Of a stretch of 64,000 nt of DNA, positions 21,880 to 33,400 are shown one piece after another. Made by a program: the position numbers and the translations under genes. The notes beneath the pieces were generated by a model, which saw only the letters and a program-made list of their open reading frames with translations, had not been told where the DNA came from and did not search any database. The stretch covers positions 19,406,001-19,470,000 of the forward strand of contig CM114271.1 of the NCBI GenBank assembly GCA_050084515.1, written 5' to 3'. The stretch's first letter is position 1. The number at the start of each line of letters is the position of its first letter. Origin of the DNA: Blasia pusilla. Taxonomy: Eukaryota > Marchantiophyta > Marchantiopsida > Blasiales.

Positions 21880-23060
21880 TGCCGGGCAACTCCGGCTCCT
21901 CGCCCCCAACGGGACCACGAGCACGATCTCTAGGCCCACCCGGACCGGCTTTCGCTCTAGTGCCCCTCTCCGGCCCTCGGTCCAGGACGTAACTCAGGAT
22001 GTAAACTAAAACACCTGGCGCGTGTATGACCATACCCCGACAATAGTCACACGATAACCTCCTGGTGCAAAGCACCATCTCCTCCTCTATCTTTGAGGCA
22101 CACGTCCATGACCGACGAGTGCAATCGGCGATGATGGGCTCCACCACATGACCAACAAGTAATAGTAGGCGGCTGCTGTTGAGACGATATGAAAGCGCAG
22201 TCTCGTGGCACGGCCTCTCGGTATCCTCCTCGAGCTCGTGGTGCCCTGATGTCGACCTATCTCGAGTCACGTTGCCGCAGGTGGTGCAAACAATCGTAAT
22301 CGCTTGCTCTCGCCAGAACCCATGGTGGCTACGCCTCCTCCGCCATGTTGCGCTCAATGTTCTCGGCGGTCCTAAAACATCTCTCAATGTAGGGGAGGTG
22401 TTCAAAAGAAGCACCCCCTCCCGCACCCGTGTCCGCAGGTCCGGTCCAACATCGCATACCATGTTGGATAGCTGAGCCTCTGTCACCCCCCCGAGTGGCG
22501 TTGATCAACCGGCGCAAGCGAGTGTAAGCCTCACGCAAACTCTCACCCGAGCGCCCTCGGAAGTCGTGGATGCTCCGCAACTTCTCCGTCCGTACCCCTC
22601 GTAGCTCGCCCTCAACTCAGCAAGAAAGAACTCAACCACGAGGGTTGAACTGGGATGAACCCGACTAGACGGTGCAATGCTCCCGTCGGCGAGTGATCCC
22701 TCCTAAAACGTCACTAGTGGAAGAGGCGTAGCCTCTCCCGACTCCTCCTCCTCATCCGGGAACGGCTCCGCCCATGACACATAATATGGGTCATAGTAGA
22801 GCCTCCACGCCTCGATCTCACATGCATATCTCTCGAGAGAACTCATGGTAATCGCCCATGGGCCCCCTCTAAATCTTTGGAACATACCGTTCCATGTCAA
22901 ACGGGTTGAACTCTCTAGAGTTCTTGGCCCCTACCGGGAGTCGCACCAACTCCTAAACTCGCTATAAAATCGTGCAACTCAATCGTGCCCCGCACTGAAA
23001 ACCTACGCGGTCCTCTACCCGGTCGTCCATCTCGTACGCCCAAGTGGTAGGACCACTCAC
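21880..23060 (-). pseudogene. Copy B gag
   Basis: The capsid-like part aligns with copy C: M-D-D-R, Y-H-E-F-S-R/Q, E-I-E-A-W-R-L-Y-Y-D-P-x-Y-V-S-W and E-P-F-P-D-E-E-E-E-S-G-E-A (22,900-22,703), then L-R-S-I-H-D/E-F-x-x-R-x-G-E-S-L-R-E-A-Y-T-x-L-R-R-L-I-N (22,580-22,480) and N-I-E-R-N-M. A CCHC-type knuckle (C-W-S-C-G-G-A-H-H) lies near 22,165-22,120, followed by a second C-D-Y-C pair near 22,050. Several frameshifts split it. Gag would coat the element RNA in a virus-like particle. A proline/glycine/arginine-rich linker leads towards the protease. Confidence 0.75.
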
Positions 23061-24817
23061 AATGTGTGGCGATGTGCTCACAAACTCCTCTACACCCTCC
23101 CCCTTGTCTGACGATGACACAGAAGGAGGTCGAGATGGTCCCTCACGTGGAGACCCTCAAAACCTCGCGCCACTCCGCGTAAAACCTCTAGAGCTACTCT
23201 CGGGTTCACCACCTCGCCTCTCAAAGTCCCAAACAGACTCCGTGATGACCCTCGTGCCCCTCTCACCCAATCACTCTGAACCTCGTGAGGAATCCCTCAA
23301 TCACTCATCCCAAACATGCGGCACTCGATCTACACTCTCTCCCGAGGCGTGTAACGCGGCAACACGCGGCGTGGTGCGGCAAATCGACCAGGCTATCATC
23401 TCATCGACAACCTACCCTCAACTCCGGACATCCCACACAGGTCTATGTCCCCTAAACCACATACATAAATGATGCTCTCAGCATCCACACACCCAATATC
23501 CCCAAATAAATCCCAGAATCCCTCACACGTGCTGGGTAAAGGACCAGAATGGGTAACCTGAACACATGTCGATGTCGCTCCTCAGCAACTGCAAATATTG
23601 ACCCCAACTCGATCGTGGAGACAACTCCTCCAATCAGCAAGTCATACTCCTCCCGTACTGATGCTGCTCAAAACTCCTCGACTCCAGCGGAACAGTGTGG
23701 CGTTGCAGGCGGCACGAAACGGCTACGAACGGCACGGCCCTCGTTGGAGGGATGCGGCACTCGGCGGCATACCCTCCTCAATCAATAATAATCCCACACT
23801 CTGCTCCACAATGACGGTGCGACTCCGCGATCGAGATAGTGCGTTGCGGCCACGAGCGGCACGGCGCGGCAATCGGCGGCGCGGGTTACGGCGTCACGCA
23901 GACGATACTCGATCGTCGTCGAGCGGCTACCAATCACAACATAGCAGCATGAAATCAAAACTCAAACACCATAACCAGAGGTCATCTGCCTTCACTGGTT
24001 GATGAAGAAACTGCGATGACGGTGGTGGCCAAAACAAAGTACGTGGTGGCGACGCAAGTCAAGGAATCAACGAACATCATGGAAGACCCTCCACTCCGTA
24101 ATGGCGGCAATGGTACCCAAAGGGTGGACAATGGACGGTGGACCCTTGACAGTGATGGTTGACCACTGATGGTGACGGCCGACCGATGACGGTGACAGTT
24201 GACCGTCGACCGTTGACGGTGATTATGATGGCGACGGCCGCCGCCGGTGTGGCGGCTGATTTAGGGTTTGCACGATTTAACCCTAAAAATCGCCTAGCAA
24301 TGGCAGCCTTACAAGATTGCCCATAACTTTTTGCTCGCAACTCCAAATTGTGCACTATTTGTTGCACAGCGTGCACGGCTTCACGATCTACGCTACCATC
24401 AAAAAATATTTAGAATCAAAAATTTCAGTAAAAACTGACGGGGACTTTTATAAAGCCCAATGTCTCTTTCTCCTACACAAAATTTGGCAGCGCTCCCGCG
24501 CTGATTTCTCCCAACGAAAATGTAACATCTGTAAAAATACAAGTCAACAAGCTACATGGTGCTCCCGAGAGCACCAGCATGGGGCAACCCGCCCCCATAC
24601 TCAATCCCTATCAGAAATTGGGCAGCGCTTCCGCGCGCCACTCTTCCACACGAAAAATCGGCAAATGCAAAGAGTAATGAAAGCTGCCCTTGCTCTGGTG
24701 AGCACTCCCATGAGCCGCTGAACGGGGAACACGGTCCCCAACCTGCAAAAACAGCGAGTGACCAGCGAGCTCCCCCATGAAGCTCTCTCACTGTCTCATT
24801 CTCTCATTCTCTCTTTG
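23061..24817 (-). other. Copy B leader between module R and gag
   Basis: This is about 1.75 kb without a conserved open frame. It aligns with the leader of copy C (40,462-42,417), which contains an extra internal duplication. Notable contents are a GGTGACGGT/TTGACC-rich short-period minisatellite at about 24,120-24,260, a CpG-rich patch at 23,690-23,900 and a TATA-like CTTTATAAAAG (element orientation) near 24,449. No tRNA-complementary primer site of the usual TGG-starting type is apparent directly after module R. Confidence 0.7.
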
Positions 24818-25339
24818 TAAAGTAAGATCCAATCTCTCTCTCCATCATCTCACACCATAGCTCTCAAAGGTGTGCACTCTCTCTCATGTCAAACCAAACC
24901 CACTCTCCTAATGAGAGGCTTGGGTTACACTCACAAGGCAAGGTACCATAGCTCCGCCGCCTCATGCCAAGAGGTTCAACAAAGAGAGAATGAGCTCTCA
25001 AGCTCTCTCTCTCTCTCTCTTTGAGGTATACCCCTCTCCTCTCTCAAGCTCTCTCCATGGTAACCTATTCTCCCAAGTCACCTCCTTGGCTCTTGACCTG
25101 ATGTAGGAGGTCAAGGGCCACTTACCAAAAATAGTAAGTCGATCATATACTCAAAATGGTACTTACCTAAAATAGTAAGTTCTTCAATATGGCTCCAAAT
25201 GAGCCGAAACGAAGGAGAAACCTGCTATCTCAGGTTTCCAAGGGCCTCAGCACGTCACCCTCGACCTATTGGGCATGTCCTCCACTACTCATGAAGGCGC
25301 TCTATTAGATCCCACCGATCTATCCTAAAAGACGTGACA
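24818..25339 (-). repeat. Copy B module R, 5' terminal copy
   Basis: This 522-bp module forms the outer 5' end of copy B. It begins TGTCACGTCTTTTAGG in element orientation and carries a longer GA/CT run than the 3' copy. Unlike the 3' copy it is followed by CAAAGAGAGAATGAG, not by module A. Copy C has the same junction (40,455-40,475), so the absence of module A from the 5' end is a family feature and not a local deletion. Confidence 0.92.
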
Positions 25340-25343
25340 GAGT
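25340..25343 (+). repeat. Target-site duplication of copy B, right
   Basis: GAGT directly follows the element end CGTGACA and matches 15,081-15,084. Downstream the copy A frame resumes as D-E-E-M-V-P-G-W-H, equivalent to D-E-E-S-V-P-G-W-H in copy B, which proves continuity of the interrupted element. Confidence 0.85.
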
Positions 25344-25352
25344 GACGAGGAG

Positions 25353-26270
25353 ATGGTGCCCGGTTGGCATGCATGTGCCTATCTTTGTTGGTTGACTATG
25401 GTAGGTCAGCCACGCGTGATTATTCTAGTGGTGGGGATGGATGATGAGTCTTTGGATCCAGAGGTCAATCACGAGGTGACAGGTGGTTGTGATATCCATG
25501 ATGATATGGAGGTTGTGGAGTTCCTGCGCACTGGCGTCATAGCGAGCACAGTGAGTGCTAGGGAGCGAGATCGGATCCTACAGAGAGCCAGGAGGTTCAA
25601 GTGGGAGGAGGCTCATATTTTTCGGATATGGGGAGATGGTAGGATACGAGTGGTACCTCATCCTTCCCAGCGAGCACGTGTAGTGCGACATGCCCATGAG
25701 GAGTTGGGGCATTTTGGAGTAAAGCGTACTTACAGCTTCCTCTAGGTTCAGTATTGGTGGCGTTGCATGCATACTCACGTACAACAATTTGTGGCCAGAT
25801 GTATGGTATGTGACAGAGTGCGAGCATCCTTCAATGCTCCCACTCCGCAGATACATCCTTTTCCGATTATGGGTTTAGGTAATTTATGGAGTTTAGACTT
25901 TGCGGGACCTTTGCCATTGACGGGGCGTCATCATAGATACGTGTTGGTCATGGTGGAGCATTTCTCCAAGTGGATAGAGTTGGTGGCACTACCAGACAAG
26001 GCAAGCGAGGGAACAGCTTATACATTTCTAGATCGTGTGCTTAGTCACTTTGGTGCACCGGAGGAGGTGTTGACTGACCAGGATACCGAGTTTAGGGAAG
26101 AGTTTCAGACCTTATGTGATCAGGCGTTGATAGATCACCGCATCACGTCCAGAGATCATCCTAAGGCGGATGGGTTGCCGAAGAGAGTAGTACAGATGGT
26201 GAAGAGAGGATTGCGCAAGTATGGCTTGCAGCGGGGACAATTGAGGGAGTGGGACCTACAGTTGCCATGA
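25353..26270 (+). pseudogene. Copy A integrase
   Basis: The linker and zinc-binding N-terminus read to 25,745 (R-E-R-D-R-I-L, E-L-G-H-F-G-V-K-R-T-Y); one TAG follows. Then comes the core frame 25,767-26,270: C-M-V-C-D-R-V-R-A-S-F-N, S-L-D-F-A-G-P-L-P-L-T-G (D1), V-M-V-E-H-F-S-K-W-I-E-L, L-T-D-Q-D-T-E-F (D2, where G became D) and K-A-D-G-L-P-K-R-V-V (the catalytic E of the A-E-R motif replaced by K). The enzyme is therefore inactivated. It is about 80 percent similar to copy B by eye. Confidence 0.92.
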
Positions 26271-26940
26271 TTGGCTATGGGTTATGGCTTTAGTCGACAG
26301 GCATCCTTGGCGTCATTTTCACCGTACTTTTTGCTCTTTGAGAAAGAGTCAGATTTACCTATAGCTATTCGATGTGACATGGCAAAGGTGCTATATCTTG
26401 ATGATCCAGATGTGTGGGTACAAGCGTGTTCACATAGGGCAGAGATTTTTCATAGAGTTATGCCTATGGCCTTTGAGAACTTAGCTTTTGCTCAACATAG
26501 AGATACATTGAGGTACGCGACCATTTGTGGAGGAGGTTATCTTCCAGGGATTAGGAGGTTTCATCCGGAGATTACATGTATTTATAGCAAGCGGCACCCA
26601 CGACGTTAGAGGTCACTGTAGGGCATACGATCCTACATGTGCGCGAGGTATTATCGACCTGAGTCCTTATGTTGGAAGGACGGAATGATATGGTTTGGAA
26701 GGATCATGTGCATAATTGTGGGCCATGTCATCTTCCGAACGTAGACGGGACAGTGGATCCGAGCTTGGCAGTGGTACCTGTAGGCTTGAAGTATATGTTG
26801 TGCAGATCTGCAAAGGGTGCAGCCACGATGTTGGTATGTGATGGTTGTTCTTGAGGGTGGCATATGTCATGTCTGACCCCCCCTCTTGATGTAGTTCCCA
26901 CGGGACGACGGATATGTCCGAGATGTGTATAGGGTAGTAG
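26271..26940 (+). pseudogene. Copy A integrase tail and PHD finger
   Basis: A frame with P-Y-F-L-L-F-E, a V-M-P-M-A-F-E-N-L-A block and I-R-R-F-H covers the usual gypsy integrase tail. After a gap of stops comes M-L-E-G-R-N-D-M-V-W-K-D-H-V and the PHD finger: L-C-R-S in place of C-x-x-C (only one cysteine remains clear), C-D-G-C, a stop at the residue after S, G-W-H-M-S-C, P-P-L-D-V-V-P-T-G and R-I-C-P-R-C. Copy B supplies the complementary residues, so together the copies document a full C4HC3 finger of about 48 residues at the C-terminus. Confidence 0.82.
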
Positions 26941-26993
26941 GTCATGTCAGAGAGATGTGATATTTTCTATCTGGAGTTAGGGGGATCCAAGTG

Positions 26994-27005
26994 CCAGCTA
27001 GGGGG
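26994..27005 (+). other. Polypurine tract of copy A
   Basis: CCAGCTAGGGGG is shared with copy B. In copy A it is followed at once by TTGGTTGTGTGG, the start of module A1. It is the expected plus-strand primer. Confidence 0.7.
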
Positions 27006-27704
27006 TTGGTTGTGTGGATCCACCCGTGTGTGGGGAAGATCGGTGTTGTGTGGTGTAGATATGACCAACAATGTATGTTGTGTAGCGATATGTATGCACA
27101 CGACAGTTGTCACATCTGAGTAGCCGATAGGCCGAGATCTATCGTGGATAGGGCGTAGGAGCCAGCAGAGTGTCTTGAGTGTAACTTTGTCCCACGGTAT
27201 TGAATGAGGTTGAGGATAGGTCCGTTGTGTCAGGAACGTTGTTTTTTACAACTTCCTTGTTGAGGTCTTTCACAACCGGGTGACTTGTTGACCAGGTCAC
27301 CCGCCCTTGGTAACATGTGCGCGTAGGTTACCAGGAGAATAGCTATTTATAGGGGAAGAGCCTTTTGGCTCTTCCCAACCCTATATAAGAGAGGAAGATG
27401 GCTTTCCTAAGCCATCTTTCTCATGTTGGGCCGTTGGAGTACCTCTCTTGTATGTGTGTGAGATAGGACTAGGGTGCTAGCATTCGGATTCCTTGATAGC
27501 TCAAGGTGGTCGAGGCTCGATATGCCAATGTAGATTGAGGAGTGGAGTTTTAGGCCGGGTGTGCCGTTTTTACTATTTGTTATTTTAGTTGTGTGATCTC
27601 CATGTATATGTATGAGTTGATTTATGTACATGTGTGGATCCATCCGTGTGTGGGGTAGATGTAACCAGCGATGTATGTTAGGTAGCGATACGTTTGCGCA
27701 TAAC
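27006..27704 (+). repeat. Copy A 3' terminal modules A1, R, A2
   Basis: Module A1 (27,006-27,104) ends CACACGACA; two bases (GT) follow, then module R starts TGTCACATCTGAG at 27,107. Module R carries TATA-like sequences (CTATTTATAGGGG near 27,347 and CCTATATAAGAGAGG near 27,381) and an inverted repeat GGGAAGAGCC...GGCTCTTCCC. Module A2 (about 27,626-27,704) repeats the GTGTGGATCCA(C/T)CCGTGTGTGGGG and GATGTATGTT...TAGCGATA blocks of A1. This gives the same A-R-A order as copy B, with the same CA-xx-TG junction. Confidence 0.85.
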
Positions 27705-30043
27705 ACAAGTCATCATAGTTTTGTGTCTCTCTTTCATTCATCCTTTCTTATCTATTAATTGCAAGAGTTTCCTTTTACAGCTTTGAGCTCTACTTTCTTT
27801 TAGAAATGTACGATTTTGATACGTGAATAGGAACTCCTCTCCTACTTTGATTTTTTCTTATATCGGTGAGAATAAGTGTGATTCTAATGTTTGGCTACTA
27901 GAGTTAGAAATAAGATCGTGCAAACCAAGAGCTTAGCAAAGATTCCATGCGGTGCCTTATAGCTACAATGTAAAGTTATGCAACAACATAAATTTGGAAA
28001 AACATGTAAAATATCATATTTTGATAAAGACGTAGGATGAAAATTTGATAAAAAGGAATGAGATTTAAGTGTTGGATGAACTGAGGAGGAGACACTTTAA
28101 GAAATTTATTGCACAATTCATTCAAATTTCACATCATGTCTTCTCATCCTCTAGTTAAGTGGAGGAGGTTAGGTTTAGAGCAAAGAAGAAAAGATTACAA
28201 ATACTCAATTTTTAATCGTTACGACATTATGATCTATAAATAGAATTAAGTCCGATAAGCTTTAGCGGTGTACATATTTACGTAGGAACAAAAAAATTCT
28301 TATTTCATTATTCAAATGAAACTCGTAGTCAAGTTAACTCTATAACTTGAAGAAGAATGGAGGACGCATGAGAGTAAATAGTTTGCACGTCACTTGAGCC
28401 AAACATAAGATTGTATGTAGTCAATTGTGCTACTTAAGTAGTTAACCTATAATTAAAGTAAACCATCATAAGGCATGATGAATTGGATACGAAGGAGGAT
28501 TAATTCCAATAAAAATAAATTCTCGAAAAGTCATATTTTAGCTTTAGAGTGTGAGGGTGTTATAGACTAAATTCATAATTAAGAATATGTAGTAAGCAAT
28601 CGATGGAAAATAAGTGATACATGTAAGGTTTTTGGATCTTTCTTATAATTTTGGCTATGCACCAACATCCATCCACACACTCATATAGTACATAAATTTT
28701 TTGACAACCTATAACTTTGATCTTATGGAAGTGGTAAAGGATCTAAGCGACCCTAGAGGAAGATCTTATGTATACAAAGGAATTGGGAGGATTGTCTATA
28801 AGCACACCAAGATCGGATAATGTGCTGAGATTTTATCCTCTCACTTGAATTTCTAATCTCGAAGATACAATGGAAGTTCTCTTTGTTTCTCTCCCCTCCG
28901 AGAAAATCGTTGAACCTATCAGAGGGATTTTGACCTCCTCTTTCGTCTATTTTAACCATGTAAGATGAGTAGAAAAAAAGGGTCATGGAGGAGGAATTTG
29001 AGATACATGCTAAAGATGTTTGAACATGTTTGTGTCAAATGTTCAAAATTGATTTGAGATCACATTAAATGTACCGATTAAAAAATTAAGACGAGAATTG
29101 GCAAGGAATCCACAAAGGGAATTGAAGAGGGGAAATTTTCGAAGCTTCTACCGTTCCCCAAGCAATAAATTGAGAATATAAAAAAAAAATTCTCCTAGGG
29201 CCTTACAAAATCAAATGTTAGTGCTCCTCCCATAACCACCTCATATGGAGTTGTTCCATATGCAGCTCATATCATGCACAACCCCTCAACCCTGCCGCCC
29301 TTTTAAATATAATCTCCCGCCTCCCGCCTCAGGTTTGGGCAGTCCTGCCCAACCCTCGGGTTAGGCAAACCCGTGGATGAATAGGGGCAAGTTACACAGT
29401 TGGCTATGATCTTGTGGGAATAGGGGGGGGGGGGAATGATAGGATTAGGGTAAAGTGAGTCGTAATTAATTAACTCCATTATGATCCATTGTTCAGAGTT
29501 GAGCGAGTCGCCGGTTCGTGGAGAAGTATTTGTTGTACATAAGAAGATCCGAAACTGTGAACATCAAATCTCCACAATAATAATGATCTGTCAAAACTGC
29601 CATATCGTTCGATCTGCCATCGGCAGATCGTCGGCACTTTAGGGTTCAGGTCGTTGTTTAGCGGGCGAGATGGATGGATGGATGGATGGATCATGGACGG
29701 AAATCTAATACCACTTACTTACCTAGTGGCCATCGTGGAACAAACTCGTGAGCGCGATTCTTTGAATGGCTGTTCGTGCCTCCCTCACCGACCACTCTAT
29801 CGACTAAAATGCGTTCGTGATATTAATGATTCCCCCCATATTAGAACGGCCTCGTTGAATGGGAACTCGAGAACTTCCATTACTGCCCCCCCATCATCAT
29901 CATCATCTCACTCTCTGATAATCATTGGCTTAAGCTCAAGCTTCGACTTAAGCTCCGGAGTCCTGACAAACCCTCCTTCGCCTCTAGAGTCTAGAGTCTA
30001 GACCGAGCTCACCCCTGCGTTAACGCGGGGCCATCAACTCCTC
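27705..30043. other. AT-rich stretch without recognisable genes
   Basis: This stretch is dense in A/T runs and short open frames. It holds a GATG tetranucleotide run near 29,668-29,692, a G homopolymer near 29,425 and an AATAAA-rich background. I see no domain on either strand. It probably consists of decayed mobile DNA, as in the following regions. Confidence 0.4.
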
Positions 30044-30400
30044 GATCCTAAGCTCAAGCGCCGCTAAGCCACCTCGTCATCTTAAGCTAAACCCCGGCGC
30101 AAAGCTGATCCTAATCCCAACCCTAAACCCATGATATGCCGCGGGCTGAAGCACATCGCAATGGCATTCCCCAAGCTCATCATTACCGTAAGCTCGTCGC
30201 GAAGCGACTCGTTAATAATAATGATCCTAAGCTCAAGCGCCCCCAAGCCACTCGTCATCTTATCCTCGACCCCGGCGCGAAGCTGATCCTAATCCCAACC
30301 CTAAACCCATGATATGCCGAGGGCTGAAGCACATCGCAATGGCATTCCTCAAGCTCATCGTTACCGTAAGCTCGTCGCGAAGCGACTCGTTAATAATAAT
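30044..30400 (+). repeat. Tandem duplication of a 179-bp unit
   Basis: Units 30,044-30,222 and 30,223-30,400 are more than 90 percent identical by eye. Each contains GATCCTAAGCTCAAGCG, CCAACCCTAAACCC, a GGGCTGAAGCACATCGCAATGG block and GCGACTCGTTAATAATAA. Each has one short plant-telomere-like CCCTAAA motif. No long frame crosses the unit. Confidence 0.85.
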
Positions 30401-33400
30401 CACTAGCCGAGATTAGCTTAATCTCAGCCTAGCCACAGTGCTGCCACACCCCCTCCTTCAAGGATCCGGATTCCGGTGTACCCTACGATCCATTAAGTGG
30501 CTTTCGGCGACCCACGCTCGCCATTTATTCGAAGAATGAGCGTTATGGCATTCATGCGTTGTCCGAGCAATATGGGGGTGGTTAAGTGGAGGTGTCGGGC
30601 GATCGCGTTACAATCCCCGCACATGCATCTCATGCAAGTGAACGAACGGTCGTGGGAGTTTGGATTTTATTTGTTAGTTTTTACCCATTCTAATATTTAA
30701 TCCCGAAGTTATTTTCTCAAGAAATAACTTCCGGGCGTGTCCTGCCGGAGAATATGAATGGGAAATCTTAATGGGTCGAATTCAAATATTTTATTGTTTC
30801 AGGTTGGCAAAATTAGCATTTTCCTTCATGAAAGAAAGGTTTTTTTTTCAGTATGATTCTACTACTATTTTAATAAATTTATGTCCTTCTCGGTTCTACA
30901 GGGAATATGTAAGAAACCAGCTAGAACTCGTAGATTTTTATGCGTTTTTTTTTCCAAAAAAAACATATTCGATTAACAGAGAATATGACCTTTTTCCGAG
31001 TTTAAATGTATGTTTATTCTATTCGAAAAGAAACTTATTCCTGACGAAGAGAAATGGAATATAATCTAAAAGTTAAAAACAGATATTCGTTTTTTGGGTA
31101 TTAATATGCAGCTCACTTTCATATTACTTTACTCCGTACGTATAAGAAAATATTTCTCTCAGTTTCAATTATTTTCGCTTAGGAGTCTTTAAGAAATACG
31201 CCCAAATTCATATTTCAGGGAAATTTTATAGTAAAACAACTAGTTATACTCTATTATAACCTTTCTAGATCCCAACACCATGGAAATAGGCCCCAAAGTT
31301 CCTTGGTGATGTTTAACAGTTAAAGGCACACTTTGGACTTTTTGGGCTCTCTAAAAAATATAAAATAATTTTGAGTCCTTATTTGACACTCAATCGTTGA
31401 AGGTTTTGGTTTTCATAACCAAAATAAGATATACTAACACGGCATGTTAAAATACTAAGAGGGCTCGGAAAAGCACTAACACGGTGGGAGAATAGAAGAA
31501 AATGGAGAAACTCTAACACGAGCGGCATGGAGGGCAGTAACTTGTAACACGGCATGGAGAAGGAAGAACAGAAGAAAAGAAAGTGCTTATGGAGGAGAAG
31601 GAATGAAAATACTAATAGAGGAAACACTAACACAACATGGAGAGCATTAACACGGGGGCGTAACACGTGGAAAACAGAAGAAACATCTCTATACACATCC
31701 CACATCATATCCATCCGTCACTTGAGAAGTCTGCACAATAACTTGCAACATCTTGTAAGATAACATTTTTCTATTGGTTCAAAACCCTCCTACCAAAAAT
31801 CTTGAACCCAAAATCATACCAAATGGAGTAACACAAGACCTCTTTTCAAAGGATACCCTCGATCGCCACAAGTGAAATAATGGTGATGTAACTTTATAAA
31901 CTCTTGCATACGGCCTAAAAATCATGTACATACTAGAGCACATCACATTCAAGCTTCCCAACACATTAACTTAGATACAAAAATCAAAGTTTCTTGTTGG
32001 CATTAGACATATAAACCCGTGTAGGTCAAATGGATTTAGACCAACCTTACCAAGTTTGTGCAATTTTTTTGATGTGGTGAATGATGTTTGACAAAAGAAA
32101 TGACAAATAAAAGATAACCTTTCAAAAAAAAATCTAAATGTTGAGCAAAATTATCTCAACAAAAACCTCATTTGATTTATTATCTTGTGCCTTTAGGGTT
32201 AAAGTGGCATTAAAGTTTCCGATTCTTTATTAGTCATCAAGTAGTTGCATTACAACATATAATTTAGTGTAAAATCTTGTATGATTTTTAATTCAATAGA
32301 ATTGTGCATATGGGGAAATTGAAAAGTTAATTGATGCTCTCCATTAGAGTGATAAGGGAATAATGTGACAAAAGTCTAATACTAAGAGAATGGAAGTAAT
32401 ACGAATAAGGAAAGAAAAAAATGGTCGACGAATTTTCTTTACATCATATCCTAAGACAAACCATGGAATACATGCAAGTTTTCTTATGTTGCTTACACAT
32501 GAGTTCGAGAAAACTTGATTATAAGTTGTATATTTGTGCAAATGAGAATTTCATCTAGTTATCAACTTCACAGGTCATGACTTCTTTGATATAATTTAGT
32601 TATTTGGGAATTAAGGTAAGGTATTATATCAGGTAGATGTTTCCCTATATAAATCGAGAGAGAGAGAGAGAGTTTTGTACAAATGAAGCACAAAGCATGG
32701 ACCTAAAAGCTTATGTAGCCTACAACTCTATCCATTCAAGAGGTTTGGATTGATGTCTAGAAGCATTCATTGAGAAACATAAGAATATTATTTTATCATC
32801 TAAAACTAGACTCTCTAACTAAGTTTAGACATTTGGAGCAATTCACTGTTCTATCAAGGATCTATATTTGGAATATATATAAGTGATCTTAGACTTCTTG
32901 CGATGGAATTTTGGAGCATTGATTTAGGCTTGTAATATACTTGCATTTCCATGTTTTAGGAGTCATTGGGATTTTAGGAATTTTAGATTGAATTCCATCT
33001 TTTTAGTAAAATTTAACATAAGTCCAATATTTGAACCAACCAAAAAAACCTCCTTGCAAATTTACCTTACACATGTGGACATCTTCATGGTTTTATAGAA
33101 AATTATAGCAAAGAAATTTATCCACTTGAAAACTTCAATCGAGTAATTTAGATCTCATTCCAAAATAATAAAATTATACCCTAGAGAACTTGAATATTGT
33201 ATTTACCATCAATTGTCTCATTCGATGTTTGGGCCTCCAACATTTAAAAGGAAATTCATTGAAATGAATATAAGTTCTATCTCTTTTAACTCCACAAAGA
33301 GCTTTGCACACCCAAATAGTATTACTAACAAGATTGTAGAATAATCATATGAGCCATGATTACAACCTCCAAAGGAAAATATTTATTCCTATTCATTAAG

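Larger units (their letters stand above)
15085..25339 (-). mobile_element. Copy B: near-complete gypsy-like retrotransposon with DNMT3-like and PHD domains
   Basis: This is a 10.25-kb element on the - strand, inserted into the RNase H/integrase linker of copy A. In element order: module R (25,339-24,818), leader (to about 23,060), gag (about 23,060-21,900), protease (about 21,100-20,560), methyltransferase (about 20,430-19,470), reverse transcriptase (about 19,090-18,150), RNase H (about 18,011-17,550), integrase (about 17,350-16,723), PHD finger (about 16,195-16,030), polypurine tract, then module A, module R, module A (15,860-15,085). The ends are TG...CA. It is the youngest-looking copy, CpG-rich with fewer stops, but still broken by several frameshifts. 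Confidence 0.92.
25344..27704 (+). mobile_element. Copy A, right part: integrase, PHD finger and 3' terminal modules
   Basis: This is the continuation of copy A after the nested insertion. It contains the integrase linker and zinc motif (25,353-25,830), the integrase core (to about 26,265), a tail region (26,271-26,600), the PHD finger (about 26,780-26,935), a polypurine tract (26,994-27,005), module A1 (27,006-27,104), module R (27,107 to about 27,625) and module A2 (to about 27,704). Several single stops interrupt otherwise long frames. Module R here is unrelated at first sight to that of copy B, although it has the same TGTCAC start, so A and B represent two subfamilies. Confidence 0.88.

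Noticed and set aside
21058-21939. The 293-codon - strand frame in copy B as an independent gene
   Set aside because: It aligns with the gag-protease linker of copy C and ends at the protease, so it is one segment of the polyprotein.
15085-25339. A tyrosine-recombinase (DIRS/Ngaro) element, suggested by the split repeats
   Set aside because: The polymerase region is followed by a gypsy DDE integrase with a zinc motif, and no tyrosine recombinase frame was found.
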